Shown piece after piece: positions 43,373 to 52,286 of a stretch of DNA of 64,000 bases. The notes under the pieces are model-generated. The model did not search any database. It was not told where the DNA came from and was given only the letters and a program-made list of their open reading frames with translations. A program made the position numbers and the translations under genes. This DNA comes from Enterobacter_D sp963521185 (GTDB taxonomy: Bacteria; Pseudomonadota; Gammaproteobacteria; Enterobacterales; Enterobacteriaceae), in contig CAUQTV010000005.1 in assembly GCA_963521185.1 (NCBI GenBank), forward strand, positions 248,001 to 312,000, given 5' to 3'. Within the stretch, counting starts at the first letter, position 1. Every line of letters begins with the position of its first letter.

Positions 43373-44757
43373 TTCAGCAGCATCTCCAGCAAACGGGTTT
43401 CATCCTCAAGACAGCGTAAATCGAGCCACAGGCGACCGTCGGTAATACGCCCGATGACCGGCTGCGGCAAGGTGCGCCAGCGGGCTGCCAGCGCCTCCAG
43501 GCGGCTTCCGCGCCCGTCGCGCGGCGTGAAGGTGAGCGCGGCGCTCGGCAGGCGATCGACCGGCAGCGATCCGCTGCCAATCTGCGACAGGCAGGCTTCG
43601 GCCTGGACGGTGAAATCCGCGTAATGCGCGGCGAGCGCAGGCACCAGCCGCTGCGCCTGTGCGTCAATATCTTGCCGGGCGCGGGTTAACAGACGCAGCG
43701 TGGGCAGGTTGTCACACAGTTTTTCCGGATGCAGATAGAGCCTGAGCGTGGCCTCCAGCGCCGCCAGCGTCATTTTATCGGCCCGCAGCGCACGCTTAAG
43801 CGGGTGCGACTGCAAACGGGCGATCAGCGCTTTTTTACCGACGATAATGCCCGCCTGCGGGCCACCGAGCAGTTTGTCGCCGGAGAAGCTCACCAGGCTG
43901 ACGCCTGCGGCAATCAGCGCCTGCGGCATCGGTTCTTTCGGCAGACCGTACTGGCTCAAATCCACCAGCGAGCCGCTGCCTAAATCCACCACCACCGGCA
44001 CGCCCAGCGCATCCCCTATCGTCACCAGTTCGGCCTCGTCAACGGCGGCGGTGAAGCCTTCGATGTTGTAATTACTGGTGTGAACTTTCATCAACAGCGC
44101 GGTGGTTTCGTTAACGGCCTCGCGATAATCTTTTGCGTGCGTGCGGTTAGTGGTACCGACCTCGTGCAGCACACAGCCCGCCTGGCGCATGACGTCGGGA
44201 ATACGAAACGCGCCGCCAATTTCCACCAGCTCACCGCGCGAGACCACCACTTGCTGACCGCTCGCCGTCGCCGCCAGCATCAGCAGCACGGCGGCGGCGT
44301 TGTTATTCACGATACAGGCGTCTTCCGCCCCGGTCAGGCGGCACAGCAACGCTGCCAGCGCGCTGTCGCGATGACCGCGTCCGGCACCGTCCAAATCATA
44401 CTCCAGCGAGACCGGCGAGCGCATCGCCTGCGCCACCGCGTCAATGGCCGCTTCTGCCTGCGAGGCGCGCCCCAGATTGGTGTGCAGCACCGTGCCCGTC
44501 AGGTTGATCACCGGGCGAATCGCGCTTTTATGCTGATCGTCCAGCTGCTGGCGGGTGGCCTGCGCCCAGTCTGCGGTCCACGCCGGTAGGGTCTGGCTCG
44601 TCTGAATGGCGGCACGGGCGCGATCCTGCAACTGGCGCAGGGTGTCTACCACGCGGCTGTGCCCGTAGGTCTCCAGAAGCAGGCTAAAGGCGTCATCGCG
44701 CAGCAGGCGATCGGTGGCGGGTATCTGGCTGAAAAGCGAGCGGTTCTCAAGGGTCAT
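43369..44757 (-). CDS. selA: L-seryl-tRNA(Sec) selenium transferase
   Basis: 462 residues (E. coli 463). PLP enzyme that converts seryl-tRNA(Sec) to selenocysteinyl-tRNA using selenophosphate. PLP-lysine Lys295 is in SFSGDKLLGGPQAG; also TGTVLHTNLGRA and HTSNYNIEGF. First gene of the selAB operon. Confidence 0.97.
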   Translation of the reverse strand: MTLENRSLFSQIPATDRLLRDDAFSLLLETYGHSRVVDTLRQLQDRARAAIQTSQTLPAWTADWAQATRQQLDDQHKSAIRPVINLTGTVLHTNLGRASQAEAAIDAVAQAMRSPVSLEYDLDGAGRGHRDSALAALLCRLTGAEDACIVNNNAAAVLLMLAATASGQQVVVSRGELVEIGGAFRIPDVMRQAGCVLHEVGTTNRTHAKDYREAVNETTALLMKVHTSNYNIEGFTAAVDEAELVTIGDALGVPVVVDLGSGSLVDLSQYGLPKEPMPQALIAAGVSLVSFSGDKLLGGPQAGIIVGKKALIARLQSHPLKRALRADKMTLAALEATLRLYLHPEKLCDNLPTLRLLTRARQDIDAQAQRLVPALAAHYADFTVQAEACLSQIGSGSLPVDRLPSAALTFTPRDGRGSRLEALAARWRTLPQPVIGRITDGRLWLDLRCLEDETRLLEMLLK

Positions 44758-44850
44758 GGCAAGGCCTTGCTGTGAATGTCCCCTCCGTCGGGGAAGGGGT
44801 CGACGTGAGAGGATTGTACAGCGACTTTGCTCAGGCTGTCATAACGCGCA

Positions 44851-45459
44851 TCAAGCCTTCGGCGGTTCGGTGCGGGCGAAACTTTCACGGCTTAACAGGG
44901 ATTCCACCAGCTTAACCAGCGTCGGGCGGTCAACGCACCAGCCCGGCGAAACGTGGCGGAAGTTCAGATAACCGATGGCGCAGGCGGTGGCGATGGTCGC
45001 CAGATTGAGCGTACCCGCCTCCAGCGTGCCGTCTGCGGCGTACTGTTCAAGGGCGTCCAGGCCGCGACTGATTTTCTCACGCTGGCGCAGCAGTTCGGTT
45101 TCAGACTGTTGATCCGCCGGGCGCGCCTGCTCCCGCACGGAGACCAGGGCCGCGTCCATGATGCCGTCCGCCAGCGCTTCAATCTGACGGATTTTCAGCG
45201 ACGCCTTCGCCTCGCGGGGCAGCATCGGCGGGGCAATATTTAACAGTTCCAGATATTCCGCCACGATGGGCGAGTCGTACCAGGTGTCACCGTCGTCGGT
45301 CACCAGCGCGGGCACTTTCCCCAGCGGGTTATACTGCGACACGCCGTTCTGCGCGTTATAGGGCAGTTCATTGACGAACTCGAACGTGATGCCCTTCTCC
45401 AGCAGGATGACGGAAATCTTACGCACAAAGGGGCTGGTATAACTGCCGATCAGTTTCAT
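44851..45459 (-). CDS. yibF: YibF, glutathione S-transferase-like
   Basis: 202 residues, as in E. coli YibF. N-terminal thioredoxin-like GST domain (MKLIGSYTSPFVRKISVILLE; SPFVRK in the active-site position; DSPIVAEYLE) and a helical C-terminal domain. Frame opens 38 codons earlier, but the GST N-terminus starts at 45459. Substrate unknown. Confidence 0.94.
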   Translation of the reverse strand: MKLIGSYTSPFVRKISVILLEKGITFEFVNELPYNAQNGVSQYNPLGKVPALVTDDGDTWYDSPIVAEYLELLNIAPPMLPREAKASLKIRQIEALADGIMDAALVSVREQARPADQQSETELLRQREKISRGLDALEQYAADGTLEAGTLNLATIATACAIGYLNFRHVSPGWCVDRPTLVKLVESLLSRESFARTEPPKA

Positions 45460-45683
45460 GGTCGGATCCTTAATCGCCTGTAAAATAAAATTATGGCCCA
45501 CGCTGCCGCAAATCGCAGGTCGCGCATTCATAAATATGAAAAGAGCGTCCCTTAAGGTGAGTGCGGCCGCCACGGTTGTCGGGCGGCGTTAACCGTGACC
45601 TGTAAGGGAGTTACAGGCTGCTTTTTTAACCACGGCACAGTTTGCAGTGGATCACACTCGGAAAACTCCTGGCAAAAATATCT

Positions 45684-45699
45684 TGTGATGCAGATCACA
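45684..45699 (+). promoter_or_regulatory. CRP site 1 (mtlA)
   Basis: TGTGA TGCAGA TCACA, both half-sites perfect. Confidence 0.8.
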
Positions 45700-45727
45700 A
45701 ACAAATAACAAAGTCGCGTCGCACAAA

Positions 45728-45743
45728 TGTGATTAACATCACA
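45728..45743 (+). promoter_or_regulatory. CRP site 2 (mtlA)
   Basis: TGTGA TTAACA TCACA, both half-sites perfect; 44 bp after site 1. Confidence 0.85.
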
Positions 45744-45800
45744 TTAACAGCGAATCTACGGCGTTCTTTTCGCCTTTGTTCTTTTTTTACACACATGTTT

Positions 45801-45816
45801 TGTGATCGCGATCACT
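45801..45816 (+). promoter_or_regulatory. CRP site 3 (mtlA)
   Basis: TGTGA TCGCGA TCACT, one mismatch; 73 bp after site 2. Confidence 0.75.
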
Positions 45817-45844
45817 CTAACTTACCGACTACACCCTATATTTG

Positions 45845-45860
45845 TGTGACGACAATCACA
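45845..45860 (+). promoter_or_regulatory. CRP site 4 (mtlA)
   Basis: TGTGA CGACAA TCACA, both half-sites perfect; 44 bp after site 3. Confidence 0.8.
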
Positions 45861-46003
45861 TATAACCGTGCCGTCTGGACAGTTGAACGAATCGGTGCCA
45901 GATTTCGCATCACATCATGGGACCGGCTACCTCTGCCGCCACGTTAACAACAAAACCTCGGGCTTCCGGCCTGTGCGATAGCAAACATAAGAAGGGGTGT
46001 TTT

Positions 46004-47920
46004 ATGTCATCCGATATCAAGATCAGAGTGCAAAGCTTTGGTCGCTTCCTCAGCAACATGGTAATGCCCAATATCGGCGCGTTTATCGCGTGGGGTATTA
46101 TTACCGCATTGTTTATTCCAACAGGATGGTTACCTAACGAAACGCTGGCGAAGCTTGTCGGCCCGATGATCACCTATCTGCTGCCGCTGCTCATCGGTTA
46201 TACCGGTGGTCGTCTGGTGGGCGGTGAGCGTGGTGGCGTCGTGGGTGCAATCACCACCATGGGCGTTATCGTCGGTGCTGATATGCCGATGTTCCTCGGT
46301 GCGATGATCGCCGGTCCGCTGGGCGGCTACTGCATCAAGAAATTTGACGCCTGGGTAGACGGTAAGATCAAATCCGGTTTCGAAATGCTGGTGAACAACT
46401 TCTCCGCTGGCATCATCGGTATGATCCTCGCCATCCTGGCATTCCTCGGCATTGGCCCGGCAGTTGAAGTCCTGTCTAAAATTCTGGCGGCTGGCGTTAA
46501 CTTCATGGTTGTCCATGACATGCTGCCGCTGGCCTCTGTCTTTGTTGAACCGGCGAAAATCCTGTTCCTCAATAACGCCATCAACCACGGTATCTTCTCG
46601 CCGCTGGGTATTCAGCAATCCCATGACCTGGGTAAATCAATCTTCTTCCTGATTGAAGCGAACCCGGGTCCAGGTATGGGCGTTCTGCTGGCGTATATGT
46701 TCTTCGGTCGTGGCAGCGCGAAACAGTCTGCTGGCGGCGCGGCAATCATCCACTTCCTGGGCGGTATCCACGAGATTTACTTCCCGTACGTGCTGATGAA
46801 CCCACGTCTGCTGCTGGCGGTGATCCTCGGCGGTATGACCGGCGTGTTCACCCTGAGCGTGCTGAACGGTGGCCTGGTGTCTCCGGCCTCTCCGGGTTCT
46901 ATCCTGGCCGTGCTGGCGATGACGCCAAAAGGGGCTTACTTCGCAAACCTGGCGGCTATCTTTGCAGCGCTGGTTGTCTCTTTCGTTATCTCCGCCATTC
47001 TGCTGAAAACCAGCAAAGTGAAAGAAGAAGATGACATTGAAGCCGCTACCCGTCGCGTTCAGGACATGAAAGCACAGTCTAAAGGCGCGACTCCGCTGGC
47101 CGCAGGCGATGTGTCTAACGACCTGAGCCACGTGCGTAAAATCATCGTTGCCTGTGATGCCGGTATGGGCTCCAGCGCAATGGGTGCAGGCGTTCTGCGT
47201 AAAAAAGTTCAGGATGCGGGTCTGACCAACATCTCTGTGACCAACAGCGCGATCAACAACCTGCCGCCGGATGTTGACCTGGTGATCACCCACCGCGATC
47301 TGACTGAACGTGCGATGCGTCAGGTACCACAAGCGCAGCACATCTCCCTGACCAACTTCCTGGACAGCGGCCTGTACAGCAATCTGACCGAGCGTCTGGT
47401 TGCGGCACAGCGCCACACCGACAACGAAGTTAAGGTGCGCAGCAGCCTGCAAGACAGCTTTGACGCAAGCGACAGCAACCTGTTCAAGCTGGGCGCGGAA
47501 AACATCTTCCTGGGCCGCACCGCGAGCACCAAAGAAGAAGCGATTATCTTTGCCGGTGAGCAACTGGTGAAAGGCGGTTACGTTGAACCTGAATACGTTC
47601 AGGCGATGCTGGACCGCGAAAAACTGACCCCGACCTATCTGGGTGAGTCTATCGCCGTTCCACACGGCACCGTGGAGGCGAAAGACCGCGTGCTGAAGAC
47701 CGGCGTGGTATTCTGCCAGTATCCGGAAGGCGTGCGCTTCGGTGAAGAAGCCGACGACATTGCCCGCCTGGTGATTGGTATCGCCGCGCGTAATAACGAG
47801 CACATTCAGGTGATCACAAGCCTCACCAACGCACTGGACGACGAGACTGTGATTGAGCGCCTGGCGCACACCCAGAGCGTTGAAGAAGTGCTGGCGCTGC
47901 TCGGCGGTAATAAAGCGTAA
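46004..47920 (+). CDS. mtlA: Mannitol-specific PTS enzyme IICBA
   Basis: 638 residues (E. coli 637), collinear with it. Membrane IIC domain (1-345, including the GGIHEIYFPY motif). IIB with phospho-Cys384 (IIVACDAGMGSSAMG). IIA with phospho-His554 (SIAVPHGTVE). Imports mannitol and releases mannitol-1-phosphate. Start at 46004 fits family and GGGG ahead of it. First gene of mtlADR, under the CRP cluster. Confidence 0.98.
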   Translation: MSSDIKIRVQSFGRFLSNMVMPNIGAFIAWGIITALFIPTGWLPNETLAKLVGPMITYLLPLLIGYTGGRLVGGERGGVVGAITTMGVIVGADMPMFLGAMIAGPLGGYCIKKFDAWVDGKIKSGFEMLVNNFSAGIIGMILAILAFLGIGPAVEVLSKILAAGVNFMVVHDMLPLASVFVEPAKILFLNNAINHGIFSPLGIQQSHDLGKSIFFLIEANPGPGMGVLLAYMFFGRGSAKQSAGGAAIIHFLGGIHEIYFPYVLMNPRLLLAVILGGMTGVFTLSVLNGGLVSPASPGSILAVLAMTPKGAYFANLAAIFAALVVSFVISAILLKTSKVKEEDDIEAATRRVQDMKAQSKGATPLAAGDVSNDLSHVRKIIVACDAGMGSSAMGAGVLRKKVQDAGLTNISVTNSAINNLPPDVDLVITHRDLTERAMRQVPQAQHISLTNFLDSGLYSNLTERLVAAQRHTDNEVKVRSSLQDSFDASDSNLFKLGAENIFLGRTASTKEEAIIFAGEQLVKGGYVEPEYVQAMLDREKLTPTYLGESIAVPHGTVEAKDRVLKTGVVFCQYPEGVRFGEEADDIARLVIGIAARNNEHIQVITSLTNALDDETVIERLAHTQSVEEVLALLGGNKA

Positions 47921-47929
47921 TCCGTTGGC

Positions 47930-48022
47930 CCTCTCCCCCAGGAGAGGGTGAAAGCCGTACCTCCCCTCTCCCATTGGGAGAGGGTTAGGGTGAGGGGAAA
48001 ATTTTTGGTTCCTCACCCCAGC
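47930..48022. repeat. Dispersed palindromic repeat, copy 2 (mtlA-mtlD gap)
   Basis: Two tandem palindromes, CCCTCTCCC/GGAGAGGG (47930-47949) and CCCTCTCCC-ATT-GGGAGAGGG (47965-47985) with tail TTAGGGTGAGGGG, and a partial inverted unit to about 48030. Same family as the repeats behind malS and lldD. Sits inside an operon, so could protect mtlA mRNA or reduce mtlD expression. Confidence 0.8.
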
Positions 48023-48057
48023 CCTCTCGGGTAAAAACATTAATGAAGGTTATCTCT

Positions 48058-49206
48058 ATGAAAGCATTACATTTTGGCGCAGGTAATATCGGACGTGGCT
48101 TCATCGGCAAACTGCTGGCGGACGCGGGGATTGAACTGACATTCGCCGATGTGAATCAGGTGGTTCTCGACGCCCTTAATGCCCGTCATAGCTATCAGGT
48201 TCATGTTGTTGGCGAAAACGAGCAGGTCGATACCGTTTCTGGCGTTAACGCCGTGAGCAGCATTGGCGATGACGTGGTGGATTTGGTGGCGCAGGTAGAT
48301 TTAGTGACCACGGCGGTAGGCCCGGTAGTGCTTGAGCGCATCGCGCCGGCCATCGCCAAAGGCCTGGCAAAACGTAAAGCGCAGGGTCTTGAAACCCCGC
48401 TTAACATCATCGCCTGTGAAAACATGGTGCGCGGCACCACGCAGCTGAAAGGTCACGTGTTCAACGCGCTGGCAGAAGAAGACAAAGCGTGGGTTGAGGC
48501 GCACGTGGGCTTCGTTGATTCCGCCGTTGACCGTATCGTGCCACCGTCCGCCTCCGCCACGCACGATCCGCTGGAAGTGACCGTTGAAACCTTTAGCGAG
48601 TGGATTGTCGATAAGACCCAGTTCAAAGGCACGCTGCCGAACATCCCTGGCATGGAACTGACCGATAACCTGATGGCCTTCGTTGAGCGTAAACTCTTCA
48701 CCCTGAACACCGGTCACGCCATCACCGCTTATTTGGGTCAGCAATACGGTTTACAAACTATTCGTGATGCCATTCTCGACGAAAAAATTCGCGCTGTGGT
48801 AAAAGGTGCGATGGAAGAGAGCGGTGAAGTGCTGATCAAACGCTACGGCTTTGACGCGCAGAAACACGCCGCGTACATCCAGAAAATTCTGGGTCGCTTC
48901 GAAAACCCGTATCTGCATGATGACGTTGAGCGCGTTGGCCGTCAGCCGCTGCGTAAACTGAGCGCCGGTGACCGTCTGATCAAACCGCTGCTGGGCACGC
49001 TGGAATACGGTCTGCCGCACGCGAACCTGGTGCAGGGGATTGCGGCGGCGATGCACTATCGCAGTGAGCAGGATCCGCAGGCGCAGGAACTGGCACAACT
49101 GATTGAAGAGAAAGGCCCACAGGCTGCGTTAGCGCAGGTTTCTGGACTCGATGCGGCAAGTGATGTCGTGACTGAGGCCGTTAACGCGTATAACGCAAAG
49201 GCATGA
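48058..49206 (+). CDS. mtlD: Mannitol-1-phosphate 5-dehydrogenase
   Basis: 382 residues, as in E. coli. Long-chain polyol dehydrogenase; NAD-binding N-terminus MKALHFGAGNIGRGFIG; also CENMVRG and the active-site KLFTLNTGHA. Oxidises mannitol-1-P to fructose-6-P. The upstream in-frame ATG is 5 codons earlier and not needed. TGA overlaps the mtlR ATG. Confidence 0.97.
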   Translation: MKALHFGAGNIGRGFIGKLLADAGIELTFADVNQVVLDALNARHSYQVHVVGENEQVDTVSGVNAVSSIGDDVVDLVAQVDLVTTAVGPVVLERIAPAIAKGLAKRKAQGLETPLNIIACENMVRGTTQLKGHVFNALAEEDKAWVEAHVGFVDSAVDRIVPPSASATHDPLEVTVETFSEWIVDKTQFKGTLPNIPGMELTDNLMAFVERKLFTLNTGHAITAYLGQQYGLQTIRDAILDEKIRAVVKGAMEESGEVLIKRYGFDAQKHAAYIQKILGRFENPYLHDDVERVGRQPLRKLSAGDRLIKPLLGTLEYGLPHANLVQGIAAAMHYRSEQDPQAQELAQLIEEKGPQAALAQVSGLDAASDVVTEAVNAYNAKA

Positions 49207-49793
49207 TGCCAAACCCGGCGCGGATCCTTCCGCGCCCGAACAACAGATTGTCGGATATGCAGGCAATAATGGAAGAAACCCAGGCCTTTGAAAACCGTGT
49301 GCTTGAGCGTCTTAATGCTGGCAAAACCGTTCGAAGCTTTCTGATCGCCGCCGTCGAGTTACTCACCGAGGCGGTGAATATTCTGGTGCTTCAGGTGTTT
49401 CGCAAAGACGATTATGCGGTGAAATACGCTGTGGAACCGCTGCTTGATGGCGACGGTCCGCTGGGCGATTTGTCTGTCCGCTTAAAGCTTATTTATGGCC
49501 TCGGCGTGCTGAGTCGCCATGAGTATGAAGACGCGGAGCTGCTCATGGCCCTGCGCGAAGAGCTTAACCACGACGGCAGCGAATACGCCTTCACCGATGA
49601 CGAAATCCTCGGGCCGTTTGGCGAGCTGCACTGCGTCAGCGCCCTGCCGCCTGCTCCTCTGTTTGATCTCAGCGATCCGGACCTCTTTGCGATGCAAAAG
49701 CAGCGCTATCAGCAGGTTGTTCGCTCCACTATGGTTCTCTCTCTGACCGAGCTGATCTCCCGTATCAGCTTGAAAAAAGCCTTTCAGAAGTAA
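49203..49793 (+). CDS. mtlR: Mannitol operon repressor
   Basis: 196 residues (E. coli 195). MtlR family: all-helical, without a classical HTH. The core from NNRLSDMQAIMEETQAFENR to SLTELISRISLKKAFQK matches E. coli; only the first ~12 residues differ. Represses mtlADR. Translation coupled to mtlD; a second ATG lies one codon downstream. Confidence 0.96.
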   Translation: MMPNPARILPRPNNRLSDMQAIMEETQAFENRVLERLNAGKTVRSFLIAAVELLTEAVNILVLQVFRKDDYAVKYAVEPLLDGDGPLGDLSVRLKLIYGLGVLSRHEYEDAELLMALREELNHDGSEYAFTDDEILGPFGELHCVSALPPAPLFDLSDPDLFAMQKQRYQQVVRSTMVLSLTELISRISLKKAFQK

Positions 49794-49851
49794 CCTTCCG
49801 CGTATTGGTGTATCCTTAGCGCAATATCTCCCGATTCAGAGTCCAATTGTC

Positions 49852-50214
49852 ATGAAAGAAGTTGAAAAGAGTGAAATTAAACGCCTGAGTGACCGCCTTG
49901 ACGCCATTCGCCACCAGCAGGCCGATCTCTCTTTGGTCGAAGCCGCCGATAAATACGCCGAGCTTGAAAAAGAGAAAGAGACGATTGAAGGCGAGCTGGT
50001 GCGTTTACGTGCGGTGCACGGCCACAAGCTGAGCAAAGAAGCGCAGAAGCTGCTGGCGCTGCCGCATCGCCGTGCTATCACCAAAAAAGAGCAGGCCGAT
50101 ATGGGCAAGCTGAAAAAAAGCGTGCGCGGTCTGGTGGTTGTGCACCCGATGACCGAACTGGGCCGTGAAATGGGCCTGAAAGAGATGACCGGTTTTTCGA
50201 AGACGGCATTCTGA
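49852..50214 (+). CDS. yibL: YibL, ribosome-associated small protein
   Basis: 120 residues, as in E. coli YibL. Coiled-coil N-terminus (EKSEIKRLSDRLDAIRHQQADL; EKEKETIEGELVRLRAV), then a basic segment (SKEAQKLLALPHRRAITKKEQ) consistent with the ribosome association reported in E. coli. Precise role unknown. Confidence 0.92.
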   Translation: MKEVEKSEIKRLSDRLDAIRHQQADLSLVEAADKYAELEKEKETIEGELVRLRAVHGHKLSKEAQKLLALPHRRAITKKEQADMGKLKKSVRGLVVVHPMTELGREMGLKEMTGFSKTAF

Positions 50215-50221
50215 TTTATCG

Positions 50222-50244
50222 CCGGGTGGCGCGTCTACCCGGCC
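50222..50244. repeat. REP element
   Basis: CGCCGGGTGGCGCGTC TACCCGGCC just behind yibL. The remaining 185 bp to lldD is a simple promoter-type leader; no lldP or lldR is present. Confidence 0.7.
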
Positions 50245-50429
50245 CTTTCTCTCTCCCGCGTCATTTGCCCCGCCCATTTCTTGACGATCTCCCCTCTGGT
50301 TCACACTTCCTTTCTTTTTAACTACATAAACGTTGCCTGAAAATAACAAATGCTTAACTATTTGCTGTTATGAACCCTACTAAAACCGTTTGATGCCGAT
50401 CAGAACGACGCTTCCTGGGAGAACAACGC

Positions 50430-51614
50430 ATGATTATTTCCGCAGCAAGTGATTACCGCGCGGCCGCACGGCGTATCCTGCCGCCCTTTTTGTTCCATTA
50501 CATCGACGGTGGTGCTTACGCGGAGTACACGCTGCGGCGCAACGTCGAAGATTTGTCGCAGGTGGCGCTGCGCCAGCGGGTGCTGAAAAATATGTCAGAC
50601 CTGAGCCTGGAAACGACGCTGTTTAACGAAACGCTGTCGATGCCGGTAGCGCTGGCCCCCGTCGGTCTGTGCGGGATGTACGCGCGCCGTGGCGAAGTGC
50701 AGGCCGCCGCCGCGGCAGATGCCAAAGGGATCCCGTTTACGCTTTCCACCGTTTCCGTGTGCCCGATTGAAGAAGTGGCCCCGACGCTGAAGCGTCCGAT
50801 GTGGTTCCAGCTGTACGTGCTGCGCGACCGGGGTTTTATGCGCAATGCGCTGGAGCGTGCCAAAGCGGCAGGATGCTCGACGCTGGTCTTTACCGTCGAT
50901 ATGCCGACGCCCGGCGCACGCTATCGTGACGCCCACTCCGGCATGAGCGGTGCCAATGCGGCAATGCGTCGCTACTGGCAGTCGGTGACGCATCCCCAGT
51001 GGGCGTGGGACGTAGGCCTTCATGGGCGTCCGCACGATCTGGGGAATATCTCCACCTATCTCGGCAAACCGACCGGGCTGGAAGATTACATCGGCTGGCT
51101 GGCGAACAACTTTGATCCGTCGATCTCCTGGAAGGACCTGGAGTGGATCCGCGAGTTCTGGGACGGCCCGATGGTGATCAAGGGGATCCTCGATCCGGAA
51201 GACGCAAAAGACGCGGTGCGCTTTGGTGCCGACGGCATTGTGGTGTCCAACCACGGCGGACGCCAGCTTGATGGCGTGTTGTCGTCTGCCCGCGCGCTGC
51301 CTGCTATCGCCGATGCGGTGAAAGGCGATATTGCGATTCTGGCGGACAGCGGGATCCGCAACGGTCTGGACGTGGTGCGCATGATCGCCCTCGGGGCGGA
51401 CACGGTGCTGCTGGGCCGCGCGTATCTGTATGCGCTGGCGACCCACGGCCAGGCGGGCGTGGCAAACCTGCTGAATCTGATTGAGAAGGAGATGCGCGTG
51501 GCAATGACGCTGACCGGGGCAAAATCAATCAGCGAGATCACCCGCCGTTCGCTGGTGCAAAACGTGGAGCATGAATCGGTATTTGCTCCGCTTAAGACCG
51601 GGGACGCCGCATAA
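50430..51614 (+). CDS. lldD: L-lactate dehydrogenase (FMN, quinone)
   Basis: 394 residues (E. coli 396). FMN-dependent alpha-hydroxyacid dehydrogenase on the inner face of the cytoplasmic membrane; oxidises L-lactate to pyruvate, passing electrons to quinones. Conserved MVIKGILDPEDA and the active-site SNHGGRQLDG, plus LADSGIRNGLDVVRM. The C-terminal tail is divergent. E. coli has lldP and lldR immediately upstream; here the gene is alone after yibL. Confidence 0.96.
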   Translation: MIISAASDYRAAARRILPPFLFHYIDGGAYAEYTLRRNVEDLSQVALRQRVLKNMSDLSLETTLFNETLSMPVALAPVGLCGMYARRGEVQAAAAADAKGIPFTLSTVSVCPIEEVAPTLKRPMWFQLYVLRDRGFMRNALERAKAAGCSTLVFTVDMPTPGARYRDAHSGMSGANAAMRRYWQSVTHPQWAWDVGLHGRPHDLGNISTYLGKPTGLEDYIGWLANNFDPSISWKDLEWIREFWDGPMVIKGILDPEDAKDAVRFGADGIVVSNHGGRQLDGVLSSARALPAIADAVKGDIAILADSGIRNGLDVVRMIALGADTVLLGRAYLYALATHGQAGVANLLNLIEKEMRVAMTLTGAKSISEITRRSLVQNVEHESVFAPLKTGDAA

Positions 51615-51646
51615 TATCCCCCCCTCCCGAACTCTGCACAATCGGT

Positions 51647-51680
51647 CCCTCTCCCTGCGGGAGAGGGTTAGGGTGAGGGG
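51647..51680. repeat. Dispersed palindromic repeat, copy 3 (lldD-trmL gap)
   Basis: CCCTCTCCC-TGC-GGGAGAGGG followed by TTAGGGTGAGGGG, identical in core to copies 1 and 2. Confidence 0.8.
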
Positions 51681-51721
51681 GAAAATTCTGCTATGCTGCC
51701 CCGCGTTATTGAGGGGGCAGC

Positions 51722-52195
51722 ATGCTGAACATCGTCTTATTTGAACCTGAAATCCCGCCGAATACCGGCAACATCATCCGTCTTTGCGCCAACACGGGCT
51801 TTCGTCTGCACATTATTGAACCGATGGGCTTTACCTGGGACGATAAGCGTCTGCGTCGGGCGGGGCTGGATTACCATGAATTTACCGCCGTCACTCGCCA
51901 TCATGATTACGCCGCATTTCTGGACGCGCAAAAACCGCAGCGCATGTTTGCTCTGACCACCAAAGGTACGCCAGCGCACAGCGCGGTGAGCTATCAGGAA
52001 GGTGACTATCTGCTGTTTGGCCCGGAAACGCGCGGCCTGCCCGCGAGCATTCTGGATGCATTACCGCCGGAGCAAAAAATCCGTATCCCGATGATGCCGG
52101 ACAGCCGCAGCATGAACCTGTCTAACGCGGTGTCGGTGGTGGTGTATGAGGCCTGGCGACAGCTGGGTTATGCTGGCGCGGTGTTGCGGAGCTGA
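51722..52195 (+). CDS. trmL: tRNA (cytidine/uridine-2'-O-)-methyltransferase TrmL
   Basis: 157 residues, as in E. coli TrmL/YibK. SPOUT (trefoil-knot) methyltransferase for the wobble nucleotide 34 of two tRNA-Leu isoacceptors. Motifs NIVLFEPEIPPNTGNIIRL, LLFGPETRGLP and IPMMPDSRSMNLSNAVSV. Confidence 0.97.
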   Translation: MLNIVLFEPEIPPNTGNIIRLCANTGFRLHIIEPMGFTWDDKRLRRAGLDYHEFTAVTRHHDYAAFLDAQKPQRMFALTTKGTPAHSAVSYQEGDYLLFGPETRGLPASILDALPPEQKIRIPMMPDSRSMNLSNAVSVVVYEAWRQLGYAGAVLRS

Positions 52196-52210
52196 TCTTT
52201 TTGCAGGGTC

Positions 52211-52250
52211 GTGTTGTCGGGTGGCGCTGCGCTTACCCGACCTACAAACT
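52211..52250. repeat. REP element
   Basis: TGTCGGGTGGCGCTGCGC TTACCCGACCTAC between convergent trmL and cysE. Confidence 0.7.
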
Positions 52251-52286
52251 GCCCAGGTTTACTATGGCAAGTAAGATAGCCTGAGC

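Larger units (their letters stand above)
45460..46003 (+). promoter_or_regulatory. mtlA upstream region with multiple CRP sites
   Basis: 544 bp without a gene. The 3' part is the mannitol promoter with four TGTGA-N6-TCACA-type sites, listed below. The sequence between them is AT-rich. A candidate -10 TATAAC lies just after the last CRP site (about 45861). The MtlR target could not be identified. Confidence 0.7.

Noticed and set aside
46637..48040. 467-codon open frame opposite mtlA
   Set aside because: Antisense shadow of mtlA.
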